Shown here: positions 1-10,866 of the stretch, one piece after another
Numbering within the stretch: the stretch's first letter is position 1
Layout of the letters: every line of letters begins with the position of its first letter
Position numbers and translations under genes: made by a program
Notes under the pieces: generated by a model
What the model was told of the DNA's origin: nothing
Database searches by the model: none
The model's input: only the letters and a program-made list of their open reading frames with translations
NCBI RefSeq assembly: GCF_027889715.1
Contig: NZ_JAPJZH010000009.1
Coordinates: 124,001-188,000, forward strand
Direction: 5' to 3'
Length of the DNA stretch: 64,000 nucleotides
From: Allohoeflea poritis
Lineage (GTDB): Bacteria > Pseudomonadota > Alphaproteobacteria > Rhizobiales > Rhizobiaceae

Positions 1-1475
1 CATTTCTCCGCTGTGAAATGGCCCGCCGCCTGTTCGACGATGTGGGCAAGCCGGAACAGCGTTTCTTCCTCGAACGGTTTTCCGATGAGCTGCAGACCGA
101 GCGGCAGGCCGTGATCGTCAAGGCCTGCCGGCACGGCGATTCCGGGAAGACCGGCCATGTTGACGGTCACCGTGAAGATGTCGTTGAGATACATCTTCAC
201 CGGATCGGCCGCCATGTCCTGATCGGCGATGCCGAAGGCCGCCGAAGGCGTCGCCGGCGTCAGGATCGCATCGACGCCGGCATCGAAGACCTTTTCGAAA
301 TCGCGCTTGATCAGCGTGCGGACCTTCTGGGCGCGCAGATAATAGGCATCGTAATAACCAGCGGACAGCACGTATGTGCCGATCATCACCCGGCGCTTGA
401 CCTCCGGTCCGAAACCGGCGGCGCGGGTCTTTTCATACATTTCGACAATGTCGCCGCCCGGTTCGCGCAGGCCATAGCGCACCCCGTCATAGCGCGCGAG
501 GTTGGACGAGGCTTCCGCCGGCGCCACGATATAATAAGCCGGAAGAGCGTATTTTGTGTGCGGCAGCGAGATCGGCACGATTTCCGCGCCGGCATCCTTC
601 ATCCAGGCAATGCCCTTCTGCCAGAGCACCTCGATCTCCTCCGGCATACCATCCATGCGGTATTCCTCCGGAATGCCGATGCGCATGCCCTTGACTGACT
701 GGCCGATCGCGGCCTCGTAATCGGGAACCGGCATGTCGACCGACGTCGTGTCCTTCGGATCGCTCGAGGCCATGGATTTCAGCAGGATGGCCGAATCCCG
801 CACATCCCGGGTAATGGGTCCGGCCTGATCCAGCGATGAAGCGAAGGCAACCACCCCCCAGCGCGAACAACGACCATAGGTCGGCTTGATGCCGACGGTG
901 CCGGTAAAGGCAGCCGGCTGCCGGATCGATCCACCGGTGTCCGTCGCGGTGGCGCCGGCGCAAAGATGCGCGGCGACGGCGGCTGCCGAACCTCCGGACG
1001 AGCCGCCCGGCACCAGTGCCTTGTTATCGTCCTTGCGGCGCCACGGATTGGTGACCGGTCCATAATATGACGTTTCGTTGGACGAGCCCATGGCGAACTC
1101 GTCCATGTTCAGCTTGCCCAGCATCACCGCCCCATCGGCCCAGAGATTGGCGGTAACGGTTGACTCGTAGCGCGGCTTGAAGCTGTCCAGGATATGACTG
1201 CCGGCCTGCGTGTGCACGCCTTCGGTGCCGAACAGGTCCTTGATGCCAAGGGGAATGCCCTCAAGCGCTCCGCCCTCGCCCTTGTCGAACCGCGCGTCGG
1301 ATTCAGCCGCCTGGCTTCTGGCCTTTTCCGCCGTAACCGCCACATAGGCGTTGATCGACGGGTTTGCCGCCTCGATCGCGCCAAGATAGGCGTCGGTCAG
1401 TTCAGCGGACGTAATGTCCCTGCTTTTCAGCTTGTCCCGCGCTTGCGCGATCGTCAGGCTTGTCAGTTCGCTCAT
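1..1475 (-). CDS. gatA: Aspartyl/glutamyl-tRNA(Asn/Gln) amidotransferase subunit A, C-terminus cut by window edge
   Basis: Amidase subunit of GatCAB, which converts misacylated Glu-tRNA(Gln) (and Asp-tRNA(Asn)) to the amidated form in the cytoplasm. Translation from the ATG at 1473-1475 gives 491 residues still open at base 1, so only one or a few C-terminal residues are missing. The amidase-signature triad is visible: Lys79 in PLGIKD, Ser159 in GGSSGGS and Ser183 in [10 protein letters not shown]. The N-terminus [13 protein letters not shown] is typical of GatA. gatC lies 72 bp upstream on the same strand, as is usual in Rhizobiales, and the two are probably co-transcribed. Identification is secure. 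Confidence 0.97.
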   Translation of the reverse strand, partial: MSELTSLTIAQARDKLKSRDITSAELTDAYLGAIEAANPSINAYVAVTAEKARSQAAESDARFDKGEGGALEGIPLGIKDLFGTEGVHTQAGSHILDSFKPRYESTVTANLWADGAVMLGKLNMDEFAMGSSNETSYYGPVTNPWRRKDDNKALVPGGSSGGSAAAVAAHLCAGATATDTGGSIRQPAAFTGTVGIKPTYGRCSRWGVVAFASSLDQAGPITRDVRDSAILLKSMASSDPKDTTSVDMPVPDYEAAIGQSVKGMRIGIPEEYRMDGMPEEIEVLWQKGIAWMKDAGAEIVPISLPHTKYALPAYYIVAPAEASSNLARYDGVRYGLREPGGDIVEMYEKTRAAGFGPEVKRRVMIGTYVLSAGYYDAYYLRAQKVRTLIKRDFEKVFDAGVDAILTPATPSAAFGIADQDMAADPVKMYLNDIFTVTVNMAGLPGIAVPAGLDDHGLPLGLQLIGKPFEEETLFRLAHIVEQAAGHFTAEK

Positions 1476-1547
1476 GTTCTTATTGTCACTCTTCGGGCAA
1501 CGACTCATCCGGCCGAGGCCGGGAAATGAAATTCGGTATCGTCGGAT

Positions 1548-1835
1548 CTATTCGACGACTTTAGGGACGAGGAAGAAATTCTCGTCGCTTTCGGGCGCGT
1601 TGGCGACGATATCATCCGCCTTGCCGCCATCATTGACGACATCCTGGCGTTTCTTCATCGGCATCGGCATCACCGAGGTCATCGGCTCGACACCATCCAC
1701 ATCGACTTCGTTCAACTGCTCGACAAAGCCGAGAATGGTGTTGAGCTCGCCTTCCATTCTGGCCGCCTCCTCATCGCTGACGGCGATGCGGGCAAGGTGG
1801 GCAACGCGTTTGACCGTTGCAAGATCGACAGACAT
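1548..1835 (-). CDS. gatC: Aspartyl/glutamyl-tRNA amidotransferase subunit C
   Basis: Small structural subunit (95 aa) that wraps around GatA and stabilises the GatCAB complex. It starts [17 protein letters not shown], where the VxxVAxLARI pattern is the GatC hallmark, and it ends in the usual acidic segment followed by FFLVPKVVE. Length is normal for the family. It lies directly upstream of gatA on the minus strand; gatB is not in the visible part. Confidence 0.97.
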   Translation of the reverse strand: MSVDLATVKRVAHLARIAVSDEEAARMEGELNTILGFVEQLNEVDVDGVEPMTSVMPMPMKKRQDVVNDGGKADDIVANAPESDENFFLVPKVVE

Positions 1836-1931
1836 CGGGGATCAACTCCGGAAGATGGAAATTCAGCCGTGGCTATAAACGCGCCCACGCGGAAGGGCAA
1901 GGGCGCGCCGTGCCGGATTTGAACGCCGGCT

Positions 1932-2639
1932 TTACAGATCCAGCGCGCCGCCGACTTCGGGGACCCGCACCAGCCCGGCATCGCCCTCCATGGCGGCGAC
2001 GAACTTGTCCGCATTCTGGTCGATAATGGGAAATGTCCCGAAGTGGCACGGTATGACGCTGGAAAACTTGAAATAGCGCCGGCAGGCGAGCGCCGCCACC
2101 GCTCCGCCCATGGTGAACCGGTCTCCGATCGGTACGATGCCGATATCCGGCTGATGCAATTCCTGGATCAGCGCCATGTCGGAAAAGATATCCGTGTCCC
2201 CCATATGCAGAAGCGTGGGCTCGCCATCGATATGCAGGACGACGCCATTGGCGTTGCCGAGACAATGCGAAACGCCATCGCTGGTGATATGCGCGGACGA
2301 ATGGAGCGCATTCACGTAAGTGACGGTGAAGCCGTCGTGACCGACGGTGCCGCCGGTGTTGGTCGGATCCAGCTTCTCGACGCCGCCGTGGTGACCGAGC
2401 CACATCGCAAGGTCGTAATTGGCGATCACGGTGGCGCCGGTTTCCTTTGCGATATCGGCCGTGTCGCCCACATGGTCGCCATGGCCGTGCGTCAGGACGA
2501 TATGGGTCACACCCTTTACCGCTTCGGCCTTGTCCTGCCCCTCGAAACTCGGATTACCGGTCAGGAACGGGTCGATCAGGATCGTTGCCTTTGCGGTTTC
2601 CAGCCGGAATGCGGAATGCCCCAACCACTTGATTTTCAT
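1932..2639 (-). CDS. UPF0173 family metal-dependent hydrolase
   Basis: A 235-residue metallo-beta-lactamase-fold protein. It starts [14 protein letters not shown], typical of UPF0173 (YtkL-like) hydrolases. The metal-binding motif [10 protein letters not shown] supplies His51, His53, Asp55 and His56; further candidate ligands are in the LHSSAH and HMGDTDIF segments. It is a predicted cytosolic hydrolase with no settled substrate. It lies upstream of gatC on the same strand with a 96-bp gap and is divergent from ruvX. The family call is strong; the physiological role is unknown. Confidence 0.93.
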   Translation of the reverse strand: MKIKWLGHSAFRLETAKATILIDPFLTGNPSFEGQDKAEAVKGVTHIVLTHGHGDHVGDTADIAKETGATVIANYDLAMWLGHHGGVEKLDPTNTGGTVGHDGFTVTYVNALHSSAHITSDGVSHCLGNANGVVLHIDGEPTLLHMGDTDIFSDMALIQELHQPDIGIVPIGDRFTMGGAVAALACRRYFKFSSVIPCHFGTFPIIDQNADKFVAAMEGDAGLVRVPEVGGALDL

Positions 2640-2734
2640 CGCTTAGCCTCACAATTCATGATGTACCTGCGGACAGCTTATGGGTTGACAGCGCCGGTGA
2701 AAAGCACCAACCCGGCCAAAAAGGACAGTTGCGG

Positions 2735-3217
2735 ATGAGTGTGAAGTCACTGGAAGAACTGGCGGCAGGCCTGCCGGAGGGTTCCGTTCTTGCCGGGCTC
2801 GATCTCGGCACCAAGACGATCGGCATTGCCATAAGCGATCTTGGACTGTCGCTGGCGACGCCACGCGATGTGCTGCGACGCACCCGCTTCACCAAAGACG
2901 CCGAAAAGCTCTTGGAGATCCTCAAGGCCGAGCGGGTCGGCGGTTGCATCATCGGCCTGCCCGTCAACATGGATGGAAGCCAGGGCCCGAGGGCGCAGGC
3001 AACCCGGGCCTTTGTCCGCAACCTCGAGACAAAGACCGATCTTGATTTCGCATTCTGGGACGAGCGCCTTTCGACCGTTGCGGCCGAGCGCGCACTGCTG
3101 GAGATGGATGTGTCGCGAAAGAAGCGCGCTCAGCGCATCGATGCCGCCGCCGCCGCCTTCATTCTTCAGGGAGCCCTGGACAGGCTCTCCTCGCTTTCGA
3201 CCGGCAGTTCCGGATAG
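2735..3217 (+). CDS. ruvX: Putative pre-16S rRNA nuclease / Holliday junction resolvase-like protein (YqgF)
   Basis: RNase H-fold protein of the YqgF/RuvX family, implicated in 5' maturation of 16S rRNA; it also resembles Holliday-junction resolvases. From the ATG at 2735 it encodes 160 residues. The first catalytic Asp is in [12 protein letters not shown] (Asp23) and the central motif FWDERLST carries Asp109/Glu110; the C-terminal acidic position is in [15 protein letters not shown] two codons upstream (2729) is possible but less likely. The last 52 bp overlap the convergent DUF6105 gene on the other strand. Confidence 0.93.
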   Translation: MSVKSLEELAAGLPEGSVLAGLDLGTKTIGIAISDLGLSLATPRDVLRRTRFTKDAEKLLEILKAERVGGCIIGLPVNMDGSQGPRAQATRAFVRNLETKTDLDFAFWDERLSTVAAERALLEMDVSRKKRAQRIDAAAAAFILQGALDRLSSLSTGSSG

Positions 3218-3522
3218 GCCGGCTCGGCGGGCCGCTCGGCGAAGGCTTCACGCCTGCTTTGCACCCACGCCCGGATCTGCTTGCGCCAGCGGAAACAGGC
3301 GATGGCAAGCACGATCAGACTGTCGACGACAAGCGCCTTGAGCAACAGCGGTGGAATGGCGTCCGGCGGCATGCCGAGCATCTCGCCATAGACCTGGAAG
3401 ACAAGGTCGTGGACCTGCCGTGACAGCATGATAAAGCCGAAATTGATATCGTGGTAGGACAAGCCATACCATGACGCTATGAGCGCCACCGGCACAAACC
3501 ACAATATCAAGAACCACTTCAT
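3166..3522 (-). CDS. Small membrane protein, DUF6105-like
   Basis: A 118-residue protein with one hydrophobic segment at residues 3-20 (signal anchor-like) and a second at about 65-77, followed by a basic then acidic tail. The order [11 protein letters not shown]...GLSYHD...[15 protein letters not shown]...YG..LG matches a family I recall from Rhizobiales as DUF6105; the number itself is from memory. Function is unknown. Its 3' end overlaps the end of ruvX by 52 bp in antiparallel orientation, so the tail composition is constrained by both genes. It has its own upstream region of about 240 bp. Confidence 0.75.
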   Translation of the reverse strand: MKWFLILWFVPVALIASWYGLSYHDINFGFIMLSRQVHDLVFQVYGEMLGMPPDAIPPLLLKALVVDSLIVLAIACFRWRKQIRAWVQSRREAFAERPAEPAYPELPVESEESLSRAP

Positions 3523-3761
3523 GCAGCATGCCCCCTAGCTCAAAGGCCCCGTGCATCGCAGGGCGGCACTGATTATTCAGCGTTGTTGCCACGCAGCCCG
3601 TCAAAGCCACGTGGTTAACCAAATCTGGAGCCTTTTGCATCCGGGCGCAACGTAAACCATTTGTTAAGGTTAATATTCACATGCAGCACAGGCAGGCTGG
3701 CGCTTGTGCGCGCGGCCGACGGGCGCTATGACAAAGCCTTCCTCCCGCCGCGATTTTCCCG

Positions 3762-4697
3762 ATGTTACCGATATTCGAGAGCATTCTGCCCATATTCCTG
3801 ATCGTCCTCCTGGGTGTCGTCCTCAAGCGGCTGCCCATTGTTGACCGCAATGTCTGGCACGGGCTCGAGGAGGTCGGATATTACGTCCTGTTTCCCGCAT
3901 TGCTGTTCCTGACGCTTTACCGGGCGGACTTCAGCGGCCTGGAACTGACCGAGGCCAGCATCGGAACATTCGCGACCATGGCCATCATGTTCGCGCTCAT
4001 GCTGGCGCTGTGGCCGCTCATGAAAAGAAACGGCGTATCGGGCGCTGCCTACTCAACGGTCTTCCAGACGGCGACACGCTGGAACGGCTTTATCGCGCTT
4101 GCCGTCGCTGCCAAGCTTTATGGCGATACCGGCCTTGCGCTCACCGCGCTGGTCATGGCGCTCGTCATCATTCCGATCAATTTCGGCAATGTCGCCATGC
4201 TGGTCTGGTTCGTCAGCCCCAGCCGCGACATGCGCATGCTGGCCTGGCGCGTTGTCACCAATCCGCTCATCCTGTCGTCCATTGCGGGAATCGCGTTCCA
4301 CTATTTCGAAATCCCGATCTACGCGCCGCTCGAGCAGGCCGTCGATCTCATTGCCAGCGCGGCGCTCGGCATGGGCCTTTTGATGGTCGGTGCCGGGCTG
4401 CGGATTCGCGACACCGTCAGGCCGAAACCGATTGCGGTTCTGCCGGTCGTGCTGAAGCTGCTGCTCTACCCGGCCATTCTGACGACTATCTGCTGGTGGG
4501 CCGGCGCACGCGGGGAGGCTCTGGTCATCCTCGCGATCTGCGGCAGCGTGCCCACGGCCATGAACGGCTATCTGCTGGCGCGCCAGATGGGCGGCGACGC
4601 GACGCTTTACGCGACCGTTGCGACCCTGCAGACGGCAGCCGCATTCTTCACCATACCGCTGGTCATCTATGTGGCCGGCTACTTTGCTTCCGGATAG
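3762..4697 (+). CDS. AEC family (auxin efflux carrier-like) transporter
   Basis: Inner-membrane transporter of 311 residues with about ten hydrophobic helices in two halves, as expected for the AEC/MdcF family; bacterial members move organic acids or related small anions. The start MLPIFESILPIFLIVLLGVVLKR and the central loop KRNGVSGAAYSTVFQTATRWN are family-typical, and the C-terminal half contains the GSVPTAMNGYLLARQMGGD segment. Substrate cannot be told from sequence. The stop overlaps the end of the convergent aidB-like gene by 19 bp. Confidence 0.9.
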   Translation: MLPIFESILPIFLIVLLGVVLKRLPIVDRNVWHGLEEVGYYVLFPALLFLTLYRADFSGLELTEASIGTFATMAIMFALMLALWPLMKRNGVSGAAYSTVFQTATRWNGFIALAVAAKLYGDTGLALTALVMALVIIPINFGNVAMLVWFVSPSRDMRMLAWRVVTNPLILSSIAGIAFHYFEIPIYAPLEQAVDLIASAALGMGLLMVGAGLRIRDTVRPKPIAVLPVVLKLLLYPAILTTICWWAGARGEALVILAICGSVPTAMNGYLLARQMGGDATLYATVATLQTAAAFFTIPLVIYVAGYFASG

Positions 4698-6340
4698 AGC
4701 AAGGAGACGATCTGCCCGGCATCGAAACGCATGTCGAGCATGCCATAAGTCGTGCGCCACGCACCGGCGAGCCGCGATTCGGCAAAGGCGTCGGCGATGC
4801 GCCCGGCACCCATGCGATAAAGCTCGGCTGCCGCCGCTGAATAGGCCAGTTGCTCCGTCAGAAGCCGCACCGCGCTCTCGTCGCGCTGGCAAAGCGCCGT
4901 CGCCGCCGTCAGGACATCCACCGTGCGCTTCGAGAACGGTCCGAGATCGGCGGCGATCGTCGTGACCACTGCCTCAAGCTGGCGCGGATCGGCGTTGATC
5001 GTTCTCATGAGGTCGAGAGCCATCACATTGCCGGAACCTTCCCAGATGGCGTTGACCGGCGCTTCGCGATAGTGGCGCGCCAGGGCGCGCTCTTCCACAT
5101 ATCCCGCGCCGCCCATGCATTCCATGGCTTCGTAGATGAGCGCCGGCGCCATTTTGCAGACCCAGTATTTGATCACCGGCGTCATGACCCGCGCATAGGC
5201 CGCCTCCTGCTCGTCATCGCCGGATTTGTCGAAGGCGCGCGCCAGGCGCATGGAAATGGCCGTGGCCGCTGCAACATCCAGCGCCATATCCGCCTGGACC
5301 CGGGCCATCATCGGCTGTTCCGTCAGCGCCTTGCCGAAAACCTTTCTCTGCCGGCAGAAATGCACCGCCTCGGCCAGCGAGGCGCGCATGATGCCGGCGG
5401 ACGCCAGCGCACAGTCGAGCCGTGTCAGGGTGACCATTTCAAGGATCGTGCGCACGCCCTTGCCCGGCTCGCCCAGCAGGTATCCATAGGAATTGGCGAA
5501 CTCCACTTCGCTCGATGCATTGGAACGATTGCCGAGCTTGTCCTTGAGGCGCTGGAACTGCAGGCCATTGGGTTTGCCGTCCTCAAGGTACCGCGGCACC
5601 AGGAAACAGCCGAGCCCTTCGGGCATCTGGGCGAGCATCAGAAAGGCATCGCTCATCGGTGCGGACATGAACCATTTGTGCCCCGTCAGCCGATAGACCC
5701 CCTCGCCTGCCTTGTCGGCGCGGCTCGTATTGGCGCGCACATCCGTGCCGCCCTGTTTTTCGGTCATGCCCATGCCGATGGTGACCGCTTTCTTGGAAGC
5801 CACCGGCCGCTGCGCCGAATCATAGTTGCGGGTAAGGACCTTCGGCGCCCAGATCTGATAGACAGCCGGATTGGCCTGTATCGACGCGAGCGATGCATTC
5901 GTCATCGTGATCGGACAAAGATGACCGCTTTCGAGACCGGCCGTCATGAAGAACCTGATGGCACGCGCCTGATGCGCAATGCCCTTCTCCTCGGGCAGAT
6001 TTTCCCAGGTGGAGCAATGCAGGCCGTTGCCGCAGGAACGGCGCATCAGCGCATGATAGGCAGGATGAAAATCCACCTGATCGATGCGGTGTCCCGCCGG
6101 GTCGAAGTTGCGCAGTTGCGGTGTCGACACATTGGCGATACGGGCCAGATCCTGCGCTTCGGGCGTTGTCACAAAACGGCCGACCGCTGAAAAGGTGTCG
6201 CGCACCTTCTTCGGCATCTGGCTGGCGACCTCGTAAAGCATGGGATCGGACTGGTAGGCATTGATGCCCGAATAGGGCATCGGCTGGTTGAGAACCTCAT
6301 GCGTTACGCGGTTCACGGTCGGCTTTGACATATGAGTCAT
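4679..6340 (-). CDS. AidB-like acyl-CoA dehydrogenase
   Basis: A 553-residue flavoprotein of the AidB branch of the acyl-CoA dehydrogenase superfamily (AidB in E. coli is an alkylation-response protein that binds FAD and DNA). Diagnostic stretches are the N-terminal [13 protein letters not shown], the FAD-contact region [25 protein letters not shown], and the C-terminal [13 protein letters not shown]...IWEGSGN. The length fits AidB rather than the shorter beta-oxidation enzymes. The ATG at 6340 is preceded by AGCAGGA; the ATG three codons downstream is an alternative. It is divergent from pyrB. Whether it takes part in alkylation damage here is inference from the family. Confidence 0.9.
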   Translation of the reverse strand: MTHMSKPTVNRVTHEVLNQPMPYSGINAYQSDPMLYEVASQMPKKVRDTFSAVGRFVTTPEAQDLARIANVSTPQLRNFDPAGHRIDQVDFHPAYHALMRRSCGNGLHCSTWENLPEEKGIAHQARAIRFFMTAGLESGHLCPITMTNASLASIQANPAVYQIWAPKVLTRNYDSAQRPVASKKAVTIGMGMTEKQGGTDVRANTSRADKAGEGVYRLTGHKWFMSAPMSDAFLMLAQMPEGLGCFLVPRYLEDGKPNGLQFQRLKDKLGNRSNASSEVEFANSYGYLLGEPGKGVRTILEMVTLTRLDCALASAGIMRASLAEAVHFCRQRKVFGKALTEQPMMARVQADMALDVAAATAISMRLARAFDKSGDDEQEAAYARVMTPVIKYWVCKMAPALIYEAMECMGGAGYVEERALARHYREAPVNAIWEGSGNVMALDLMRTINADPRQLEAVVTTIAADLGPFSKRTVDVLTAATALCQRDESAVRLLTEQLAYSAAAAELYRMGAGRIADAFAESRLAGAWRTTYGMLDMRFDAGQIVSLLYPEAK

Positions 6341-6522
6341 GTTCCTGCTGGGGTCTTCCCCGTTCTTTGCAATTCAATGCGGCCATGCGTTTCGCAACGG
6401 CATCGCCTGCAATATCTGGCGGTTCCAGGATGGGATCATCCACACCCGTCGTGTCGTTCCTTGCCCATTTCGACTATGACGCCTATAGAAGCGCCAATCG
6501 GCAAAATTTGCGAGTACTATCC

Positions 6523-7461
6523 ATGGTTTTTCCCCATCGCCACCTGCTTGGCATAAACGGGCTCTCGGAACTGGATATCTCGTTTCTTCTCGACAAGGCG
6601 GACGAAGCTGTCAAGCTCAGCAGGCAGCGCGAGAAAAAAACATCGACGCTGCGCGGCCTGACCCAGATCAATCTGTTTTTCGAAGCCTCGACCCGCACAC
6701 AGGCATCCTTCGAGCTGGCAGGCAAGCGCCTGGGTGCGGATGTCATGAACATGTCCGTTGGAAACTCCTCGGTCAAGAAGGGTGAGACACTTATCGATAC
6801 GGCGATGACGCTCAATGCCATGCATCCCGATATCCTTGTCGTGCGTCACTCTTCGGCCGGCGCGACGGCGCTGCTGGCGCAGAAAGTCGGATGCTCGGTG
6901 GTCAATGCCGGAGACGGTGCCCATGAACACCCGACACAGGCACTGCTCGATGCGTTGACGATCCGGCGGGAAAAAGGCCGGATCGCCGGACTGACGGTCG
7001 CCATATGCGGCGATGTGCTGCACAGCCGCGTGGCGCGCTCGAACATTATTCTGCTCAGCGCGCTTGGCGCGCGATTGCGGGTTGTCGCGCCATCGACCCT
7101 TCTGCCCGCCGGCATCGGTCAGATGGGTGTCGAGGTCTTTCACAATATGGAAGACGGTCTTCGCGACGCCGATGTCGTCATGATGCTGCGCCTGCAGCGC
7201 GAACGCATGACCGGCTCCTTTGTGCCGTCAGTGCGTGAATATTTCCGCTATTTCGGTCTCGATGCGAAGAAACTGGCGCTGGCCAGGCCTGACGCGCTGG
7301 TCATGCATCCGGGGCCCATGAACCGGGGCGTCGAGATTGCGTCCGAGATCGCGGACGGCCCCCAGAGCGTGATCGAAGCCCAGGTGGAAATGGGCGTGGC
7401 CGTGCGCATGGCGGTCATGGAAGCCCTGTTGCTGTCCGGAAACGGAGGGCCTGCGCTGTGA
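6523..7461 (+). CDS. pyrB: Aspartate carbamoyltransferase catalytic subunit
   Basis: Second step of pyrimidine synthesis: carbamoyl phosphate plus aspartate to N-carbamoylaspartate. The 312-residue reading from the ATG at 6523 begins with the ATCase opening [15 protein letters not shown]. The carbamoyl-phosphate loop [13 protein letters not shown] (Ser56-Thr59), the [15 protein letters not shown] segment and the C-terminal [10 protein letters not shown] motif are all present. The frame is open upstream to 6325 but that extension lacks family similarity. GTGA overlap with the next gene (7458-7461) shows translational coupling to the dihydroorotase-like partner. Confidence 0.96.
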   Translation: MVFPHRHLLGINGLSELDISFLLDKADEAVKLSRQREKKTSTLRGLTQINLFFEASTRTQASFELAGKRLGADVMNMSVGNSSVKKGETLIDTAMTLNAMHPDILVVRHSSAGATALLAQKVGCSVVNAGDGAHEHPTQALLDALTIRREKGRIAGLTVAICGDVLHSRVARSNIILLSALGARLRVVAPSTLLPAGIGQMGVEVFHNMEDGLRDADVVMMLRLQRERMTGSFVPSVREYFRYFGLDAKKLALARPDALVMHPGPMNRGVEIASEIADGPQSVIEAQVEMGVAVRMAVMEALLLSGNGGPAL

Positions 7462-8735
7462 ACTCCATCGTCCTTAAAAACGCCCGCATCATCGATCCGT
7501 CCGAGGACCGGGACGAAACCGGCGACCTGCTCATCGAAGATGGCCGCATCGCTGATACCGGAGCTGGTGCGATCCCGAACGACGCACGCGAGATTGACTG
7601 CCGCGGGAAACTGGTCATTCCCGGCCTTGTGGATGCAAGGGTCTTTGTTGGCGAGCCGGGCGCCGAACACCGCGAGACCATCGCCTCGGCAAGCCAGGCA
7701 GCCGCTGCGGGCGGTGTGACCGCGCTGATCATGATGCCGGACACGGCCCCGCCCATCGACGATGTAGCGCTGGTCGAGTTCGTCATGCGCACTGCGCGCG
7801 AGCAGGCATGCGTGCATGTGCATCCCGCTGCCGCGATCACCAAGGGTCTGAAGGGCGCGGAATTGACCGAGTTCGGCCTTCTGCGCGATTCCGGTGCCGT
7901 GATGCTGACCAATGGCCGCGCATCCATCGCCAACGCGCTGGTCCTACGCCGCGCAATGACCTATGCCCGCGATTTCGGACTGGTGGTCGCCAGCGAGACG
8001 CAGGACACGCATCTGGCGGCGCAAGGTGTGATGAATGAAGGTCTTTTTGCCAGTTGGCTCGGCCTGGAGGGCATTCCCCGCGAGGCCGAGATCATCCCGC
8101 TGGAACGCGATCTCAGGCTGGCGGAGCTGACAGGCGCGCGCTACCACGCCGCCAAGATTTCGACATCCGATTCGGTCGAAGCGATCCGCACGGCGCGCAA
8201 GCGCGGCGCCGACGTCACCTGTGGCATTTCGATCAACCACCTGTCATTGAACGAAAACGATATCGGCGAATACAGGACGTTTTTCCGCCTGTCGCCACCG
8301 CTGCGCAGCGAGGACGATCGCCGCGCGATGGTCGATGCCCTCGCCGCCGGCGATATCGACATCATCGTATCCTCACACGATCCGCAGGACGTCGACACCA
8401 AGCGTCTGCCTTTCGCCGACGCGGCGGACGGCGCGGTCGGGCTTGAAACCATGCTGGCGGCAGCGCTGCGCCTTCACCACAATGGCGATGTTCCGCTGAT
8501 GCGGCTCATCGACGCCATGTCGACCCGCCCTGCCCGTATCTTCGGCCTGGACGCAGGTTCGTTGAAACCGGGCTGCCGGGCCGACCTTGCCATCGTCGAT
8601 CCCGACGAGCCCTGGGTCGTTTCCAAGGACGAACTGCGCTCCCGTTCCAAGAACACGCCCTTCGAGGATGCGCGCTTCCAGGGCCGCGTTCTTGCAACCA
8701 TGGTCGACGGTGCCTTCGTTTATGGTGACCCGTAA
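7458..8735 (+). CDS. Dihydroorotase-like protein lacking catalytic residues (PyrC'/PyrX type)
   Basis: A 425-residue amidohydrolase-fold protein similar to class I dihydroorotase along its whole length. In active enzymes the zinc motif reads DxHxHLREPG; here it reads [10 protein letters not shown] (residues 59-68), so both metal histidines and the substrate Arg are replaced. The later TDHAPH motif is SSHDPQ (residues 305-310), losing the catalytic Asp. This matches the known non-catalytic PyrC' of Pseudomonas, which is needed to assemble the ATCase dodecamer. The GTG start overlaps pyrB by 4 bp. I infer a structural role for PyrB; a genuine PyrC should lie elsewhere in the genome. Confidence 0.88.
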   Translation: MNSIVLKNARIIDPSEDRDETGDLLIEDGRIADTGAGAIPNDAREIDCRGKLVIPGLVDARVFVGEPGAEHRETIASASQAAAAGGVTALIMMPDTAPPIDDVALVEFVMRTAREQACVHVHPAAAITKGLKGAELTEFGLLRDSGAVMLTNGRASIANALVLRRAMTYARDFGLVVASETQDTHLAAQGVMNEGLFASWLGLEGIPREAEIIPLERDLRLAELTGARYHAAKISTSDSVEAIRTARKRGADVTCGISINHLSLNENDIGEYRTFFRLSPPLRSEDDRRAMVDALAAGDIDIIVSSHDPQDVDTKRLPFADAADGAVGLETMLAAALRLHHNGDVPLMRLIDAMSTRPARIFGLDAGSLKPGCRADLAIVDPDEPWVVSKDELRSRSKNTPFEDARFQGRVLATMVDGAFVYGDP

Positions 8736-8838
8736 GCGAACCGGGACCGCGGCGCTTTTATTGCATTCCTATTTGTTTTAATTTGCCGGCGTTTCGATTT
8801 GCAGCCCGCAACTGAAAATTACGCACAGGAAGGGCCCC

Positions 8839-9453
8839 ATGCCGGATCCGATCAATTGGCAACTCAGCCTGCCCTATTTCGCGGCAGCTCTGGTCTTCGG
8901 GTATTTGCTCGGTTCGATCCCTTTCGGGCTGATCCTGACCCGATTGGCCGGGCTCGGCGACGTGCGCAAGATCGGCTCAGGCAATATCGGCGCGACCAAC
9001 GTATTGCGCACAGGAAACAAGGCGCTTGCCGCCGCGACACTGCTTCTCGACGCGCTGAAGGGCACCGCTGCGGTTCTTGTTGCCGGCTTCTGGGGACTGG
9101 ATACGGCCATTATCGCTGGTTTCGGAGCCTTTATGGGGCATCTGTTTCCTGTCTGGCTGAGGTTTCGCGGCGGCAAGGGCGTTGCCACCTATGTCGGTGT
9201 CCTGCTCGGCCTTGTGCCGATCGGGGTCGTCATATTCGCCGTTGTCTGGCTCTCAACCGCGGCCATTACCCGTTACTCCTCGCTCGCGGGACTGATCACC
9301 GCGATCGTCGTTCCGGTCGCCCTGTTTTTCCTGGGCCATATCCAGGTTGCCGAGCTTTTCACGGTGATGAGCGCCATTACCTTCTTCAAGCACCGGGCAA
9401 ATATCGCGCGGCTTCTCTCGGGCGAAGAAAGCCGCATCGGAGACAAGAGCTGA
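8839..9453 (+). CDS. plsY: Acyl-phosphate:glycerol-3-phosphate acyltransferase
   Basis: Integral membrane enzyme that makes lysophosphatidic acid from acyl-phosphate and glycerol-3-phosphate, the first step of phospholipid synthesis. The protein is 204 residues with five or so membrane helices. PlsY motifs are visible: LLGSIPFG (24-30), [12 protein letters not shown] (46-57) and [12 protein letters not shown]. An AGGAAG Shine-Dalgarno precedes the ATG. Its stop overlaps the start of dprA (TGATG), so the two are coupled. Confidence 0.96.
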   Translation: MPDPINWQLSLPYFAAALVFGYLLGSIPFGLILTRLAGLGDVRKIGSGNIGATNVLRTGNKALAAATLLLDALKGTAAVLVAGFWGLDTAIIAGFGAFMGHLFPVWLRFRGGKGVATYVGVLLGLVPIGVVIFAVVWLSTAAITRYSSLAGLITAIVVPVALFFLGHIQVAELFTVMSAITFFKHRANIARLLSGEESRIGDKS

Positions 9454-10610
9454 TGGCGGAATCCGGTTCGGATTGCGCGAACCTCCCGGAAGAAGAACGC
9501 CTTGCGTGGCTGCGCCTCGCCCGCAGCGAAAATGTCGGGCCGGTGACATTCACCAAGCTGCTGGCCCGTTTCGGAACCGCAAGCCGGGCACTCGAACACC
9601 TTCCGCAATTGTCGCGCAACGGAGGATCCGCAAGAGCGCCACGGATCTGCACACCCGAAACGGCGACACGCGAGCTGGAGGCGGCTCACCGGCTGGGCTG
9701 CCGCATCATCTGCCGGTGCGAGCCGCAATATCCGGCGGCACTGCGGGCGGCTGACGGCGCGCCGCCGGTCCTGACCGTGAAGGGTTCCGATGCCGCGCTC
9801 GCCAAACCTTTCGTGGCGATCGTCGGCTCCAGAAACGCATCCGCCGTCGGCACCCGGATTGCCCGAACGCTTGCCGCCGACATCGGCAGATCGGGCTACG
9901 GGATCGTATCGGGACTTGCCCGCGGCATCGACGCGGCGGCACATGAGGCGGCTCTCGAAACGGGCACCATCGCTGTCATGGCCGGTGGTCTCGACCGGCC
10001 CTACCCGCCGCAGAACATTCCGCTTCTGGATGAAATCTGCGCCAGCGAATCGGGCGCCGCTGTAAGCGAGATGCCGCTTGGCTGGGAACCCCGCGCCCGC
10101 GATTTTCCGCGCCGCAACCGGATTATCGCCGGTATCGCTCTCGGACTGGTCGTCGTCGAGGCGGCCAAGAAATCGGGATCGCTGATATCGGCACGCCTGG
10201 CGGGTGAGCTTGGCAGGCTTGTCTTTGCCGTTCCCGGATCGCCGCTCGATCCGCGCGCCAGGGGAACCAATGATCTGATCAAGGACGGCGCCATTCTGAC
10301 CACTGAGGCCGAAGACGTGTTGACTGCGCTCGCGCCCATGAGTGGGAAACCCGCCCGCGCGCAGGGCGAGCTGTTTGCCGTCGAGGCACAGGAGATCGCC
10401 AGGGAAGACCTGACCGGACCGACGACCGCCGAGCGCTCGCAGGTGACGGAGGCGCTCGGCCCCGCGCCGGTCGCAATCGATGAAATCGTGCGCCACACGG
10501 GGCTTCTTCCTGCGCAAATCTATGTGGTGCTTCTGGAACTCGATCTTGCCGGCAGGCTCGCCCGCCATCCGGGTGGCCTGGTATCGTTGTTGCCCGGTTC
10601 GGCGCGTTAA
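9453..10610 (+). CDS. dprA: DNA-processing protein DprA (DprA/Smf family)
   Basis: Cytoplasmic single-strand DNA-binding protein that loads RecA during transformation and is also widespread in non-competent bacteria. From the ATG overlapping the plsY stop it has 385 residues. An N-terminal helical domain (about 1-90) is followed by the extended Rossmann fold with IVGSRNAS (123-130) and SGLARGID (153-160), then RNRIIAG and AAKKSGSLISAR. A winged-helix-like C-terminus (about 320-385) is present. The plsY-dprA-topA order is common in Rhizobiales. Confidence 0.94.
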   Translation: MAESGSDCANLPEEERLAWLRLARSENVGPVTFTKLLARFGTASRALEHLPQLSRNGGSARAPRICTPETATRELEAAHRLGCRIICRCEPQYPAALRAADGAPPVLTVKGSDAALAKPFVAIVGSRNASAVGTRIARTLAADIGRSGYGIVSGLARGIDAAAHEAALETGTIAVMAGGLDRPYPPQNIPLLDEICASESGAAVSEMPLGWEPRARDFPRRNRIIAGIALGLVVVEAAKKSGSLISARLAGELGRLVFAVPGSPLDPRARGTNDLIKDGAILTTEAEDVLTALAPMSGKPARAQGELFAVEAQEIAREDLTGPTTAERSQVTEALGPAPVAIDEIVRHTGLLPAQIYVVLLELDLAGRLARHPGGLVSLLPGSAR

Positions 10611-10866
10611 TCCTGTCGCGCACTATTTCGGTCGCGCGGTTCAAATCCGGGCTGACTTGAACTAGGAATGCGGCCCCACTCGCCTGATAAAGCGTACGAA
10701 ATTCTTCGCTTCGGGCGGTGTTGCAAACGGGCTATCAGGGCAAAAATTCCTGTTTCGGCCCTTGACCCGCGGCAATTCGGTGTTCATTTCGAAGCGGTGA
10801 ATTGCCGATTCAAACGGAAAACACGCAGCTTAACTTGCCCGCCGGGCATCACATCAGAGTTGATAT

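Noticed and set aside
6325-6522. In-frame upstream extension of pyrB
   Set aside because: ATCase similarity starts at [10 protein letters not shown]; the upstream part overlaps the divergent aidB-like gene.
8799-9452. In-frame upstream extension of dprA giving a 603-residue reading
   Set aside because: The extra part overlaps plsY in another frame and has no similarity to DprA; the ATG at 9453 has the TGATG coupling expected.
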